NCBI GenBank assembly: GCA_025603075.1
Contig: MU626286.1
Location: 62,001 to 126,000 of the forward strand
Reading direction: 5' to 3'
DNA from: Neoconidiobolus thromboides FSU 785
Taxonomy: Eukaryota; Entomophthoromycota; Entomophthoromycetes; Entomophthorales; Neoconidiobolaceae
Length of the DNA stretch: 64,000 nucleotides
How positions within the stretch are numbered: the first letter of the stretch is position 1; the number at the start of each line of letters is the position of its first letter. Both the position numbers and the translations under genes were made by a program. Under the pieces are notes generated by a model. It was not told the DNA's origin. It worked only from the letters and a program-made list of their open reading frames with translations, and searched no databases. Shown piece by piece: positions 34,012 to 44,503 of this stretch.

Positions 34012-34984
34012 TTTAGTTTGATGGCTAATTTAAAAGCAAAAAGTTTACCAGTTTCAAAATCAATCTCTTTTATAGTTTTTTAATTTATATTATTAATTTT
34101 ATTCTTATTGTTTTTACTTTAACATGTCAAAGGAGTTCAATTCCTGTAGAATATTTTGCTTAGAATTCCCGATAACAAGCTAATCTTAGTAAGTTTAATT
34201 AGTTGTTCTTGATTGGAGAATTTGGGGTATTAAATTAATCAAATATCAATAAAAATAAAATAGAGTTCTATTATATTAGGCTTATTATATTTTTATTATG
34301 AATTCATTATTAATTCTTTTTATATTAAAATAGGGGATTGTATTTTTATGTAGTAATTTAGAATTGCTATTTCCAATGATCTAATATAAATATTTAATTT
34401 TTAATTAAGTTTTATCCAAATGAGTTGCGTTAATTAACTTATTCCTTAAGTTTATCCCTTTAAATTACCCTTGTATTTCAAATAGTCGCTTTAGATTAAC
34501 AATAATTTTATGCATCAACTGTGTTTTTTATATTTATTTATAGTAGGTTGTAATATATTTTATTTAACATAAAAAAGAACATTTTGAGTGATAATTGAAT
34601 ATTTCTAAAAATAAAATATCTCAATACTTTAACCATTTTTGTCTATTTTCTGAAAACATACTTATTCCTGTGAACAAGTAATGAATTTATCTTAAAGAAA
34701 AGCTAAAGAAATTTCATTAATAAGACTCAATTGAAGATTTCTAATGAAAACGATAAAATGGCGGCCCATTGGAAGTCGTTGCATTTTTTGGTGGTAACTT
34801 TAATCGAATGCTCATCCTCTTATTTAATCAGAGCCATCCATTTCAAGAAAAGAACCTAAATAGGGATTTTTATGTTTTGTAATTTTATAATCAAGTAAAT
34901 TATTAAATCAATTATCAGAAAATGTACTATGGCAAAAATCTAAGAAAAGAACTACCTTCAATATAATTCCTTCTTTAAGCATTT
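34012..34984. other. Gene-free start of island B
   Basis: AT-rich; contains a 33-codon plus-strand frame opening at 34758 in an unusually GC-rich patch (ATGGCGGCCCATTGG). Otherwise nothing supported. Confidence 0.4.
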
Positions 34985-35700
34985 AGTATATAAGTTGAAC
35001 AATTTCCCTAACATTTAATATTACTAATATGGTCCATGTATTTACTCAAATTACAATATTCCAATTGACTTTGGCTATTTATAGACAAAAAACATAAAGT
35101 TTCTAGACAAAAATAAAGATTGATGTTAGTTGATACAATATGATTTCCAACTAGATGGTTTTTATCTTTTAATTCAATATTAAGGTAACTTAATGAAGGT
35201 CCGAATAATTCACAAACTTTAGCTTCCATCTTTTATCATAGGAATTATACCCAAGATAAGGCATTGAAGTTAGTACAATTATTGGAGAGATGTAAGATTC
35301 AGCAAAGAAGAGGTATTAATGAATTTTAGATCTTTCTTTAGTATTATTACCCAATAATGCGCTATTTTTCTTTTTGTAAGTTGTATGTGATAGTATAGTT
35401 GCAGACTCTGTTAACATTATACCATCTTTAGTTTCAAAAGCTGGAGTTTGGCCCAATGGGGATTTTGTTAAATATTTGGAAGTTATGTTGTTTATACCAA
35501 ATAAAAAATTGGGGCAAGAATCTATTTCAATTTCATTAAGTCTAACGATTGCGATAATTTTTCTATTCGAGAATTTTTTAGTTCTTCGTATAAACGCTAT
35601 AAAGCATTATATGTATAATAACATAAATATAGTGTACTAAACTTACACCGACTGATACCATAGCTGATTAATAATTAAAACCTCCATCTAATTAGTTATT
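34985..35700 (-). pseudogene. LRR-like gene remnant, copy 1 of island B
   Basis: An open piece at 35008-35229 (ATG at 35229) encodes a leucine/asparagine-rich stretch (SLSYLNIELKDKNHLVGN, then NLYFCLETLCFLSINSQ) with irregular LRR spacing. Sequence continuing to about 35700 is homologous at the DNA level to 38130-38600, showing both descend from one gene, but stops and indels interrupt both copies. It probably belongs to the same F-box/LRR-like family as island A. The plus-strand frames here are shadows. Confidence 0.4.
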
Positions 35701-36081
35701 TTAACTACTATTTATACTTACTTTATTAATAGTTAATTCAAGTAAATTAAAGGTATGAAATATTAAAATTGGACTAGGTTGTTTTACTATCCAGTTGTTT
35801 TATCAATAAAGATTAAAATGAGGCTTTATTATATCATCAACATAAAATTCAAAAGGTTGTTCATAATATCGATATAAGTTAACTCATATCTACACTATAA
35901 GCCATAGTTCAGTCTAATAATTTAATAAATTTTATTATAAGGTTGAATGTTTGAACATATCAAAGCTCCTATTTTTCTTTTTTATCTTAGTTGCTCTTTA
36001 ATAAATACGGAAAGCATTCGATTTTGTTAGTAAATCCTTGAATGAAAACATATTTTAAAAAAGTCTTATCAAATATTATAT
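35701..36081. other. Gene-free stretch
   Basis: AT-rich with no feature I can support. Confidence 0.3.
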
Positions 36082-36180
36082 GAGTATGTATTTTTTTTTG
36101 TTTAAGAATTTTACTGATAGCCTTTCCACCGAAATAACGCTTAAAAATGGAAGAAATAATGAAACTAAAAAAATACCCCC
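36082..36180 (-). mobile_element. Miniature fold-back element, copy 7
   Basis: Left terminus decayed (GAGTATG), right CCCCC; ATAT on each side; centre reads AACGCTT, one change from the family. Confidence 0.72.
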
Positions 36181-36600
36181 ATATGGTATTTCTTACTATC
36201 TAAGTTGCGGTTTTTGTTAAAATCCTTCCCCGGTTCCCCAACAACTATTTTCTAGATTTTTGTTTTGTATTAGATCTTTTCATATCGTGACTGCCTTTTT
36301 TTGTTTCATTTCTTAAACAAAAAGAAATTAGAAAATATTGGCTGAATGCTAAGCAAGAAAAGTTGACAATTAGTAAGAAATTATATGTTACGTCCATAGG
36401 TTGAGGAATTGGAGATAAACGCACTGTCTCAGGAAACCAAAAATTGTTTATTTTTCAAGACTGCAACTTTTTAACAATATAGCTTAACAATCAATTAAAA
36501 ACGGATGGGTTTTTTAAATTATAAACCTGGTAAATAATGTGTTCGGATCTTGAGCTTAAAATTAAAAAATTAGTTAAAATTAAAAAACATTTAATTATAT

Positions 36601-36693
36601 GAGGATGTTTTTTTTGATTTCATCACTTTTATATCTTTTAAGACCTATTTAAGTGGAAAGATTGTTAGTAAAATTCTCAAAAAATACATCCCC
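36601..36693 (+). mobile_element. Miniature fold-back element, copy 8
   Basis: GAGGATG left, CATCCCC right, ATAT at 36597-36600 and 36694-36697; centre AGCGCT changed to AGACCT. Confidence 0.75.
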
Positions 36694-36849
36694 ATATAAC
36701 GTTTTTAAAGTATATTCTTATAATAAGAATTTTATTATTTTTAGAAATTACTTATATATCAGGATAAAATAATAGTTTATTTATTTATGATTTATATCTG
36801 CAACTTAATTTAAACTTTTATTTTATTCTGATATATAATTTCTAACTCA

Positions 36850-37353
36850 TATAACCCTTTTTCTGTTGGAATTATCGCTTTCCTGCTAACGACTCTGGAT
36901 TTGCTTCAATCTTACTGTTTATATTGAAGAATTCTTTCGAATTTTTTGTACTTTTCCACTATCTTTTTTGTGTAGCCAATCCTTTTACATTAATAGTTTC
37001 CTTTAACCTCTTTTTTGAGAAATAAACCCCTTAGCAATATTATAAGTAATATAATGTATATAGGTTGTTTTTTCTGTAGACAATCCTTGTTTGATGACCA
37101 TTACATACAAATACATTTCATCTTATTCTTGAAGACACACTTCTCCAGCTCTTATATTTCCTTTAGTTTTTTTCTCTTGATTAACAATGATTTTTTCGAA
37201 ACCGCAACTTATAGATAACTCATTATTACCTTCCCTTGTACTCTTTTTCTATTTAATTAATAGCTTCAATAAACTCCTTTTAGCTTTTTTCTTAATTTTA
37301 TAATATGACTGTTGATTACTATTGATTTGTTTCTTACTTACCTTTTTACCCAT
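36850..37353 (-). pseudogene. Lysine-rich coding remnant, unidentified
   Basis: Reading down from an ATG at 37353 gives MGKKVSKKQINSNQQSYYKI, then KKKAKRSLLKLLIK and a stop; the same strand continues with KKSTREGNNELSISCGFEKI and further scraps in shifting frames. The charged bias is stronger than expected for random AT-rich DNA, but no family is recognised. Treat as a possible dead gene. Confidence 0.2.
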
Positions 37354-37826
37354 TAAGATTTAAAATTAAAATGGAATGAAACGTAATTTAAACTAAACAC
37401 TAATGTTTTAATTTTGACATTAAGTAAAAAAATTTAAATATTTTAAACTATGTTTTGCTTCTTACCTGATGGAATACTATGTTATCTTTCCAATTTTATA
37501 AAGTCTGAAGTCCTAAGCTTTGTACATTTGCTTTTTTTGTTAACAATTATAACAAAAACAATAGTAACTTAAGCAATAATCTTAAATCATTGTTAACTAT
37601 TTTATCTTTACTTCTTTCTAGGAATCTCTCTCTAAATAGCAATACTTCACTAAATATACTAATAATAAATCGCAACATCCTTTTGTCTTACTATGTCGAC
37701 GGTCTTTTGTCTATAAGATTAACATCTTATATTATTAAATACTGGAACTAGAAAGATATTTCTATATGCAATAAAGCCTAAAAAAATTATAATCATAAAA
37801 ATCAGACTGTTTCGAAAGCAATATAA

Positions 37827-37924
37827 GGGGATGTATTTTTGTGTTTAAGAATTTTACTAATAGTTTTTCCACTCAAATAGCGCTTAAAAGATGGAAAAAG
37901 TAATGAAACCAAAAAAACACCCCC
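37827..37924 (-). mobile_element. Miniature fold-back element, copy 9, with ATAA duplication
   Basis: Near-consensus inverted copy (GGGGATGTATTTTTGTGTTT at the left). ATAA at 37823-37826 repeats at 37925-37928. Confidence 0.85.
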
Positions 37925-38079
37925 ATAAATTAAAATAAATCCAATTTTGTTTAATGTAAACTCCTCCTTGCTCTTTTTGGATAAATTTAGGATACTTGTC
38001 CAAATATTTATTACCCCCTAGTAACTTCTAATCTTTGACATATTATCCAGAATGCTCATATACCTACTAAAATCAGGAT

Positions 38080-38660
38080 ATTTCTTACGATCCTGTTTAC
38101 TTAATAGGAATGTAGTATTTCCTAACATAAATAAAGATTAATACCCATTATAGTGATCTGATTTCCGATTAAATATGTTTCCCAGTTAATTCATTATTAG
38201 GGTAATTTAGTAAATACTCAATTTGCTTATAATTTTTAGTTTGTAATGCTTCATCATATTCCCTATAACCAACATAAGGTAATAAAATTGGAATGAAAAT
38301 TTGAGAAATGAGAAATTCAGCAAAAAACAGATATCAATGAATTTTGAATGTTTCATTCGCATTTGGACCTAACAATGGGTTGTTTTCTTTTTGGGATGCT
38401 ATATACAATGGTATTGCTGCTAATTTTGTTAATATCAAACTATATTTGGTTTCAAATGCTGAGGTATGGCTTAAAGGAATGTTTTTACATATCCAGGAGT
38501 TCTGTTGTTTGTACCAAATAAAAAGTTGGGATCAAAGTCAATTTCTATTTCACATAGTTTGACAATGACTAAAGATTTGTACACTCGAAAGTTTTTTTAG
38601 ATCCGTATAAACACTATAAAACTTATTAAATAAAATACTATAAATAAAACAATACTATAA
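38080..38660 (-). pseudogene. LRR-like gene remnant, copy 2 of island B
   Basis: Diverged DNA copy of the remnant at 34985-35700. Shared landmarks include ATAAAGATTAATACCCATTA against AATAAAGATTGATGTTAGTT, and GTACCAAATAAAAAGTTGGG against ATACCAAATAAAAAATTGGG. No long frame is left on the minus strand; a 72-codon plus-strand frame is antisense. Limits approximate. Confidence 0.4.
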
Positions 38661-39756
38661 TTGCCTTCAATTGATATCATTGTTACATTAGTAGTTAAAA
38701 TCAAACTGAATCATAGTATTTTGGTAGATATTTATACTTATTTGATTATTGGTTGATGTAAATTAAGTATATAACAAAATAAATTTTAACAAGGTCATCA
38801 TCATCATCTTGTTTTAAAAAGCTCGATGAGGTTTTATCATTATTATAAAATGTAGTTAGAAAGTTTATTAAGATATCAACGCAAGTTGACCTGTATCTAA
38901 ATAGCAAGCTGTAGTTTATACTGACTATTTGATAAAAACTAGTCCATGACTAGCTGAATATATCGAAATATCTGTTTTTGTTTCTTTATTTCATGTATTA
39001 TGAAATATAAAATCTATATTATTGTTAGTTAAATCCTTAAAACACATCACAAATTATTTTTAAATTGACATACAATTATTATCTACTGTTCAAGTTTTGA
39101 GTTGAAAAAACATTGTTCCAGATTTTAAGCAAATATTATCAGCTTTGAGAGCTTTGTATAGAACTCCTTGATGTCTTTCAAAATATCATAGTTTGCACTA
39201 CTGAAATAAAATCTGAGCAAATTATTTACTTTGTCACTGCTACATTCATTTAATATAAAATGATGAAAAACAAAATGATTAGAATAAAAGTATTAAAAAA
39301 AATAGCAAATTACAAAGTTTGCCTACACTTAAGTTATTTTAGCAATATAAAATAAAAATTAGTGAATAGCTATTAAATTCGGAAATTCAAATTAGAACTT
39401 AAATAGAAAATGCTATATTAAAATTGATAAAGTGATGTTATACTTCTCAATTTTGTGTTCTTCATCTAATAGCTCCATAAATAGATTATTATTTTACCAT
39501 CATCTCTTCTTGATTGCCTGTATTACCCCTCTTTTTGGAATCCACCCCTTCAACTAAATTTTCATAACTCCTCTTACTCATTTCATTATGGCTCTCTTAT
39601 GGAACAAATCGTTACCCGACTTAGGTAAAGATCAAAGAAAACATAAACCATTGTAGTAAACTACATGTGTTTTCAAACAAAAAGTAAAAGAATCAAAATA
39701 ATTAATTAAAATATAAGTTTATTAATATACAATAACAATTAGATTGAGAGAGAGAA
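38661..39756. other. Gene-free end of island B
   Basis: AT-rich 1.1 kb with no frame, RNA gene or element I can support. Confidence 0.4.
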
Positions 39757-41415
39757 TTAATGTTTTTTACTTTCGAGCTTTAACTCACCTTGTAAAATTA
39801 AGTTTTCTCCTTCATGCTTGAGCTCTTCTTTATGCAATAACTTTCCTAATAATACTTTAGCTTTTCCTTTGAGTTTATCAGTGTGACCACCTGAGTTTCT
39901 TTTGTCATTTGGATCATGGCCATCAACATGATGATCCTTATTACCTATAGCGCTATGATCTTTGGTATTTGTAACTTTGTTTTCAGTTCTTAACACACTG
40001 GTTTCTTTGTGATCTAGATTTACATTGTTATTTAATGGATTGGCTTTAGCAACATCATCTGGTTTTGTTCCAACATGAATAGGGTCATTAGTGGCAATAT
40101 CATCTATATTACATTTACCATTATCATTTAAAGCCCCATCTTTGGTACCATGTAACTTAGCATCATGAGCTTTGTTATCATGTACTGTAGTATTGTGCAA
40201 TTTATTATCATGTACTTTAGTAGTATCCGATTCAGGATTAGGTACATTTGAGCTAGCAATAAGAGGATTGACGCTAGAAACTGCAGTTCCAGTTCCAGCA
40301 ATTGCAGCAGATGGGATAACAGAATGCTTTACTTTACTATTATGACTCTCTTGATGAATACCATGAGCATGGCTATCATGTCTCAAATCATGACTATCTT
40401 TCTCATGCTTTAATGTGTGACCATGTTTGTTATGGGTTGAATCATGTTGTACCTTTGAAGCATCAGGGTAATGAGTATCAATTATACCAGGCATTGGAGT
40501 CGCTGCTAAACCGGTTAACTTTTTTTCACCAGTATGGATATGAGGATGAGATTTATGTTCATCATCGTTAACATTATTAGTACCTGTAATTGATACATGA
40601 TGTTTATTATCAAGATCTCCATTTGAATTAACTGGGTAATTAGTATCTCTTACACCGTTATTTAAATGATGATCTTCTGTACTATTATTATGAAATTTGT
40701 CACTGATGGTATTGTTTAATGCTGGATTATTATGCTCAAATGGCTGGTTTTTGAACTCTTCGTTTGTAATATCTTCTGGGATTGGCTTAAAATTATTAGA
40801 GGTAACACCGTTATTATTTAAGTTGTCATGATGGCCAGCAGTGTTAGAAATACTATTTAAATTACCATGAGTATTAGACGTAGCCCCAATGTTGTTTAAA
40901 TTGTTATGGTTATCAGCAGTAACAAGGTTACTATTTAAATTTTTCTGGTTAGAAGTAGTAGAATTACTATTTAAGTTGTCATGGTGATTAATAGTAGAAG
41001 GAATGCCGTTTAAATCGCTATTATGATTATTGTTATCAAGGTTGATATTTAAATTAGTACGGTTATCACCAGTGGTAGTAAAACTATTTGATTTGTTATG
41101 TTGATTGCTATTAGTGGTGCTATCTAAATTGATATGATGGTTAGTAGGAGAAAGTTTACTATTTAAATTATGATGATTAGTAGTAGCGGTGGTAGGATTG
41201 TTACTTAAATCAGCATCTTCATTACCAGTAATACGGTTATCACTTAAACTAAGATTATCATTATTTAAAGCTCCATAGTTACCAGTAGTAGTAGTAGTAC
41301 CATTTAAACCATCGGTATGACCGAATGCAGAATTTGTGGTGTTAGAAATATTATCTTTAGGATATTCCGAGTTAAGGTGGTGGCTTTGAGTGTTGTTATT
41401 TTCTGTAAGATTCAT
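39757..41415 (-). CDS. Asn/His/Asp-rich disordered protein with a C-terminal CsbD-like segment
   Basis: A single exon of 552 residues from ATG 41415. Most of it is low-complexity: degenerate repeats such as ...NNNHDNLNSN..., many His, Asp, Thr and almost no aromatic or Cys residues. Two segments differ. One is mildly hydrophobic (VIPSAAIAGTGTAVSSVNPL, then IASSNVPNP, near 40290). The other is the charged C-terminus, KLKGKAKVLLGKLLHKEELK then HEGENLILQGELKLESKKH, which resembles the CsbD fold found in bacterial and fungal stress-induced proteins; this is a weak resemblance. Composition fits a hydrophilin/LEA-like protectant. The promoter holds a TATA box and a TGACGTAA site. It lies beside two tandem genes of similar composition (42794 and 44504). 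Confidence 0.75.
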   Translation of the reverse strand: MNLTENNNTQSHHLNSEYPKDNISNTTNSAFGHTDGLNGTTTTTGNYGALNNDNLSLSDNRITGNEDADLSNNPTTATTNHHNLNSKLSPTNHHINLDSTTNSNQHNKSNSFTTTGDNRTNLNINLDNNNHNSDLNGIPSTINHHDNLNSNSTTSNQKNLNSNLVTADNHNNLNNIGATSNTHGNLNSISNTAGHHDNLNNNGVTSNNFKPIPEDITNEEFKNQPFEHNNPALNNTISDKFHNNSTEDHHLNNGVRDTNYPVNSNGDLDNKHHVSITGTNNVNDDEHKSHPHIHTGEKKLTGLAATPMPGIIDTHYPDASKVQHDSTHNKHGHTLKHEKDSHDLRHDSHAHGIHQESHNSKVKHSVIPSAAIAGTGTAVSSVNPLIASSNVPNPESDTTKVHDNKLHNTTVHDNKAHDAKLHGTKDGALNDNGKCNIDDIATNDPIHVGTKPDDVAKANPLNNNVNLDHKETSVLRTENKVTNTKDHSAIGNKDHHVDGHDPNDKRNSGGHTDKLKGKAKVLLGKLLHKEELKHEGENLILQGELKLESKKH

Positions 41416-41455
41416 TTTGATTATTTATTTTTTATAAAGTATGCAATGCCCATTT

Positions 41456-41497
41456 GTTTATATACTATAGTTTTAGACATTCAATTTTATGACGTAA
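41456..41497 (-). promoter_or_regulatory. TATA box and ATF/CREB-like site of the 552-residue disordered protein
   Basis: On the gene strand TATATAAAC (41464-41456) lies about 41-49 bp upstream of the ATG and TTACGTCA (41497-41490), a CRE-like octamer, about 75 bp upstream. Arrangement matches those of the two tandem genes; binding is inferred. Confidence 0.5.
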
Positions 41498-42681
41498 CTG
41501 AATGCGATCAGAGTTTAGATAGATGTAAAAATGACCTCATTTTTTAAAAGATTATTGAGTTTATGTAAGTTGATAATGTTATTTAATGGATGATTATTCT
41601 CACTACAATAACTATTACAAAAGTTTGTGATTTTAATTGATGAATTTGTACCAGTATATTATTTTTATTACAATGCTGTTTTGAATAAAGCTTATTAGTC
41701 TAAATTTTATATTATATTATTTTAATATCGAACTACTAATATAAAAATAGTAGTAATTAAAGGCCTGTCAATGACAAATATGAGCTTGTCTAAAGATATC
41801 AAAATTTTATGCCAGTAAAAAACCTGATATTTACAACTTATGACTACTTCATTACTTATATTATATCAATCAAAACTTTATATTTTTAATATTTTTGTTT
41901 ATTTTTAAACTTTAACCTTAAATTTAAAAATTCGGTTTTATTACCAATTATGAGATCACTTTAATTATTTTGTTAAAAATGTTTTAGATCATTTTAATTT
42001 TAAATTTCTAATTTACTATAAATATTTTGTTGTTACAAAAGGGCTAATATGATTGGTTCTTTCATGATTTTAAATGTTTATTAAAAATAAGAGTATAATA
42101 TTGTTTTATAAGTAATAATTCTATTTTAATATAAATTTTTATCTAGAATGTAGCTTCAAAGTGTAAGTCAAAAGTTTTATACTCTTTTTTTTTTCATTGT
42201 AAAGTGTTTATAAAGGATACAACATCTGCTTTTATTAAATAAACTAGTATACATTAATATTGATTTTTTGTATCCTGCTATAATTTATATTTCCGTTTGA
42301 TGATTTTTTAGTAAATAAGGTTTTAAAAAAGATTTAGAGTTCAAATTTACCTCAAATTACATACTTTCTATTAATTTACTGTAGATAAAAACAGTTTTGA
42401 GGGTTATTAAGGGGATGAGACAAGATATATCAACTGTTTAAACAAGGTCAACTTTTTCTAACAAAAAACCGTGTAAATAAAACCTCTGAATACTTCCAAG
42501 CTCCAATTTGGTCATTTTTAGTAAATGGTTCTTATTTTCTTATCGTACGATGTATATTCTAAGTTTTACTAGAAAATTCAAATTGTAGATCTGAAACTAT
42601 ATTTGTATATTTAGGTTTTAAGAACTTGTTAAAAATCCATATTACCTGTGTTTTTCTCGAAAAGTTTTCAAATAGAACATT
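41498..42681. other. Shared upstream region between the divergent disordered-protein genes
   Basis: 1.2 kb. From about 42428 on it contains blocks repeated upstream of the next gene: ATCAACTGTTTAAACAAGG (42429-42447) and GGTTCTTATTTTCTTATCGT (42527-42546). The rest shows nothing supported. Confidence 0.5.
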
Positions 42682-42753
42682 GACACATCATTTCTTTTCG
42701 ATGAGATCCGTGACATCATCATGATGAATCAAAAATATTAGAGTATATAAACA
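42682..42753 (+). promoter_or_regulatory. Promoter elements of the 361-residue disordered protein
   Basis: TGACACATCATT at 42682-42693, GTGACATCATCATGATGA from 42711, and a TATA box GTATATAAAC at 42744-42753, about 40 bp before the ATG. TGACATCA is an ATF/CREB half-related sequence; both sites recur upstream of the 44504 gene. Confidence 0.55.
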
Positions 42754-42793
42754 GAATGTAAATGTGTTAGAAGGTAAATAAAATAAAAACAAC

Positions 42794-43879
42794 ATGTATA
42801 GTGAAAATCAAGATCAATTAAATTACACTCATAACAAGGATTCTAATTTGAATAACCTTGACTCCAACCAAGCCCATACCACAGGCCCCACTGTTGTAAA
42901 GAATCCCACTTATAATAACAACGTTAACTCATCCAATACTACTGGTATAAGTAGTAATCCAACCCACAAACAATACAATGATTTAAATTCGGTGTCATAT
43001 AATCCTAATAATACCAATGACCTTAATAATCTTAATACTGCCACTGCCACTGCCGCGAGTGGTAAACCAAGTAACAACCATCTCAACAATTTGAATTCAG
43101 AGACATACAATAGTAATACTGTTAACACCAGTACCACCAACCATAGTTATACCCCAAGCGAGACCCAGAATAGCACCACGTTTAATAACTCTAGTAATAA
43201 CCCCGGATTAAGCAATAACCTTGATAATTCCTTTGGCGCCAATAAGTATAATAGCCAATACAGTAATAACAATGAAGCTTACGATCATGAACGTGTTAAT
43301 CCTAATACCAATATCCATTCTATCAATAATCAAGCCCATGGAAATAATACTTTAGCTGATCCTATTAATGATCATAGTAGAGTCAATAATAATCTTGACC
43401 ATTCTAATCCTGGCGATAAGCATCATAATAACCACTCTAATCATGGCAAAACTCATGGAACAGCACTAGGTAGCATGGCTATTGCTATGGGTGCTAATTC
43501 GGCAGATATGGCTTGTGTTATGGCATCTCAAGAAGAAAGCAGACAGCATGAAAATCAACTCAATGATTTTAATCAAACTCATCCAAATCAACAACATAAT
43601 GATTTGAATCAAACTCATGGTAATACTCATACTACTCAATCACATAACATGAACCATAGTAATTTAAATAAACATGACAATAGTTTAAATCAAACTCACA
43701 ACAATAACCTAAATCAGACTCATCCAAATCAACAATATAATGATTTGAATCAAACCCATAGTAACACTCATACTACACAACCACACCACAAGGTAGATCA
43801 CAGTGATACTAAAGATCATAAGGAGAGCGGTATTAAAGAAAAAGTGAAGCATGCTATTGATAAAGTATTTCACCATTAA
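42794..43879 (+). CDS. Asn/His/Thr-rich disordered protein with terminal amphipathic helix (tandem copy 1)
   Basis: 361 residues, single exon. The start MYSENQDQLNYTHNKDSNLN leads into DSNQAHTTG, shared with the next gene. The body is Asn/Ser/Thr/His-rich and unfolded by composition. Two features stand out: a low-charge segment GTALGSMAIAMGANSADMAC then VMASQEESR at about residues 223-252, and direct repeats at the C-terminal side (NDLNQTHPNQQ twice, with NTHTTQ twice). The last residues SGIKEKVKHAIDKVFHH form an amphipathic helix conserved in the neighbour. No signal peptide or membrane span. The class looks like a stress hydrophilin; function is inferred from composition only. Confidence 0.78.
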   Translation: MYSENQDQLNYTHNKDSNLNNLDSNQAHTTGPTVVKNPTYNNNVNSSNTTGISSNPTHKQYNDLNSVSYNPNNTNDLNNLNTATATAASGKPSNNHLNNLNSETYNSNTVNTSTTNHSYTPSETQNSTTFNNSSNNPGLSNNLDNSFGANKYNSQYSNNNEAYDHERVNPNTNIHSINNQAHGNNTLADPINDHSRVNNNLDHSNPGDKHHNNHSNHGKTHGTALGSMAIAMGANSADMACVMASQEESRQHENQLNDFNQTHPNQQHNDLNQTHGNTHTTQSHNMNHSNLNKHDNSLNQTHNNNLNQTHPNQQYNDLNQTHSNTHTTQPHHKVDHSDTKDHKESGIKEKVKHAIDKVFHH

Positions 43880-44381
43880 GTTTAAGTTTTTGTAAATAAA
43901 TAATTTATGCTGTAATTTTGTTTTTAGTTTTTATTATAATTTTAATCATATTTTTATAATTGAAGCAATAATACAACTAAATATTTTGTCTGTGTTCTTT
44001 ATCAGTTTTTCTACTCAATAGTGCTTAAAATAAGGAAGAATAAATTAAAATGAAAAAGTTATAGTCCTATTTTTTATTTTAGTTTAAAATGGTCCCTATA
44101 AATTTTAAGTTATTGAGACGATAGGTAGCCATTTATCAGCTGTCTAAACAAGGTACATTTTTAATAATGAAAACTAAAATAACAATATCTTATCATGTTT
44201 TCCTCATTAAACCCTCAGTTATCTTTAACTATTCAAGGTTCTTATCATTTTTATCGTATGATTATTATTTCAATTCTACTGAAAGATAAAAATCCTTGAT
44301 TTAGAACTCCATATTTTTTGTATTGTTGAGTTTCTTATGTTTCATGTATTTTTCATGATAATAAGCTTTTAGAAAAAATAG
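43880..44381. other. Spacer between tandem genes, with a decayed fold-back relic
   Basis: At about 43985-44062, TCTACTCAATAGTGCTTAAA and the surrounding A/T runs match the middle of the fold-back family; the ends are lost. From 44134 the sequence repeats blocks of the upstream gene's promoter (TATCAGCTGTCTAAACAAGG; GGTTCTTATCATTTTTATCG at 44237-44256). Confidence 0.5.
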
Positions 44382-44458
44382 TGACACATCATTCTCATTT
44401 TTTTGAAAAAAATCGTGACATCACCATGATAAGATAAGAAAATCCAAGTATATATAAA
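44382..44458 (+). promoter_or_regulatory. Promoter elements of the 284-residue disordered protein
   Basis: TGACACATCATT (44382-44393), GTGACATCACCATGAT from 44415, and TATATAAA (44451-44458), in the same order and similar spacing as upstream of 42794. Confidence 0.55.
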
Positions 44459-44503
44459 ATGCAAGAAAATGAGTAAGAAAATGAAAAATAAAATAAAATC
44501 AAT

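Noticed and set aside
37015-37218. 67-codon plus-strand frame
   Set aside because: It is antisense to the lysine-rich remnant and opens with a non-standard context; no family features.
38344-38562. 72-codon plus-strand frame
   Set aside because: Its DNA aligns with the remnant at 35361-35580, where the matching plus-strand frame is broken; it looks antisense to a decayed LRR-like gene.
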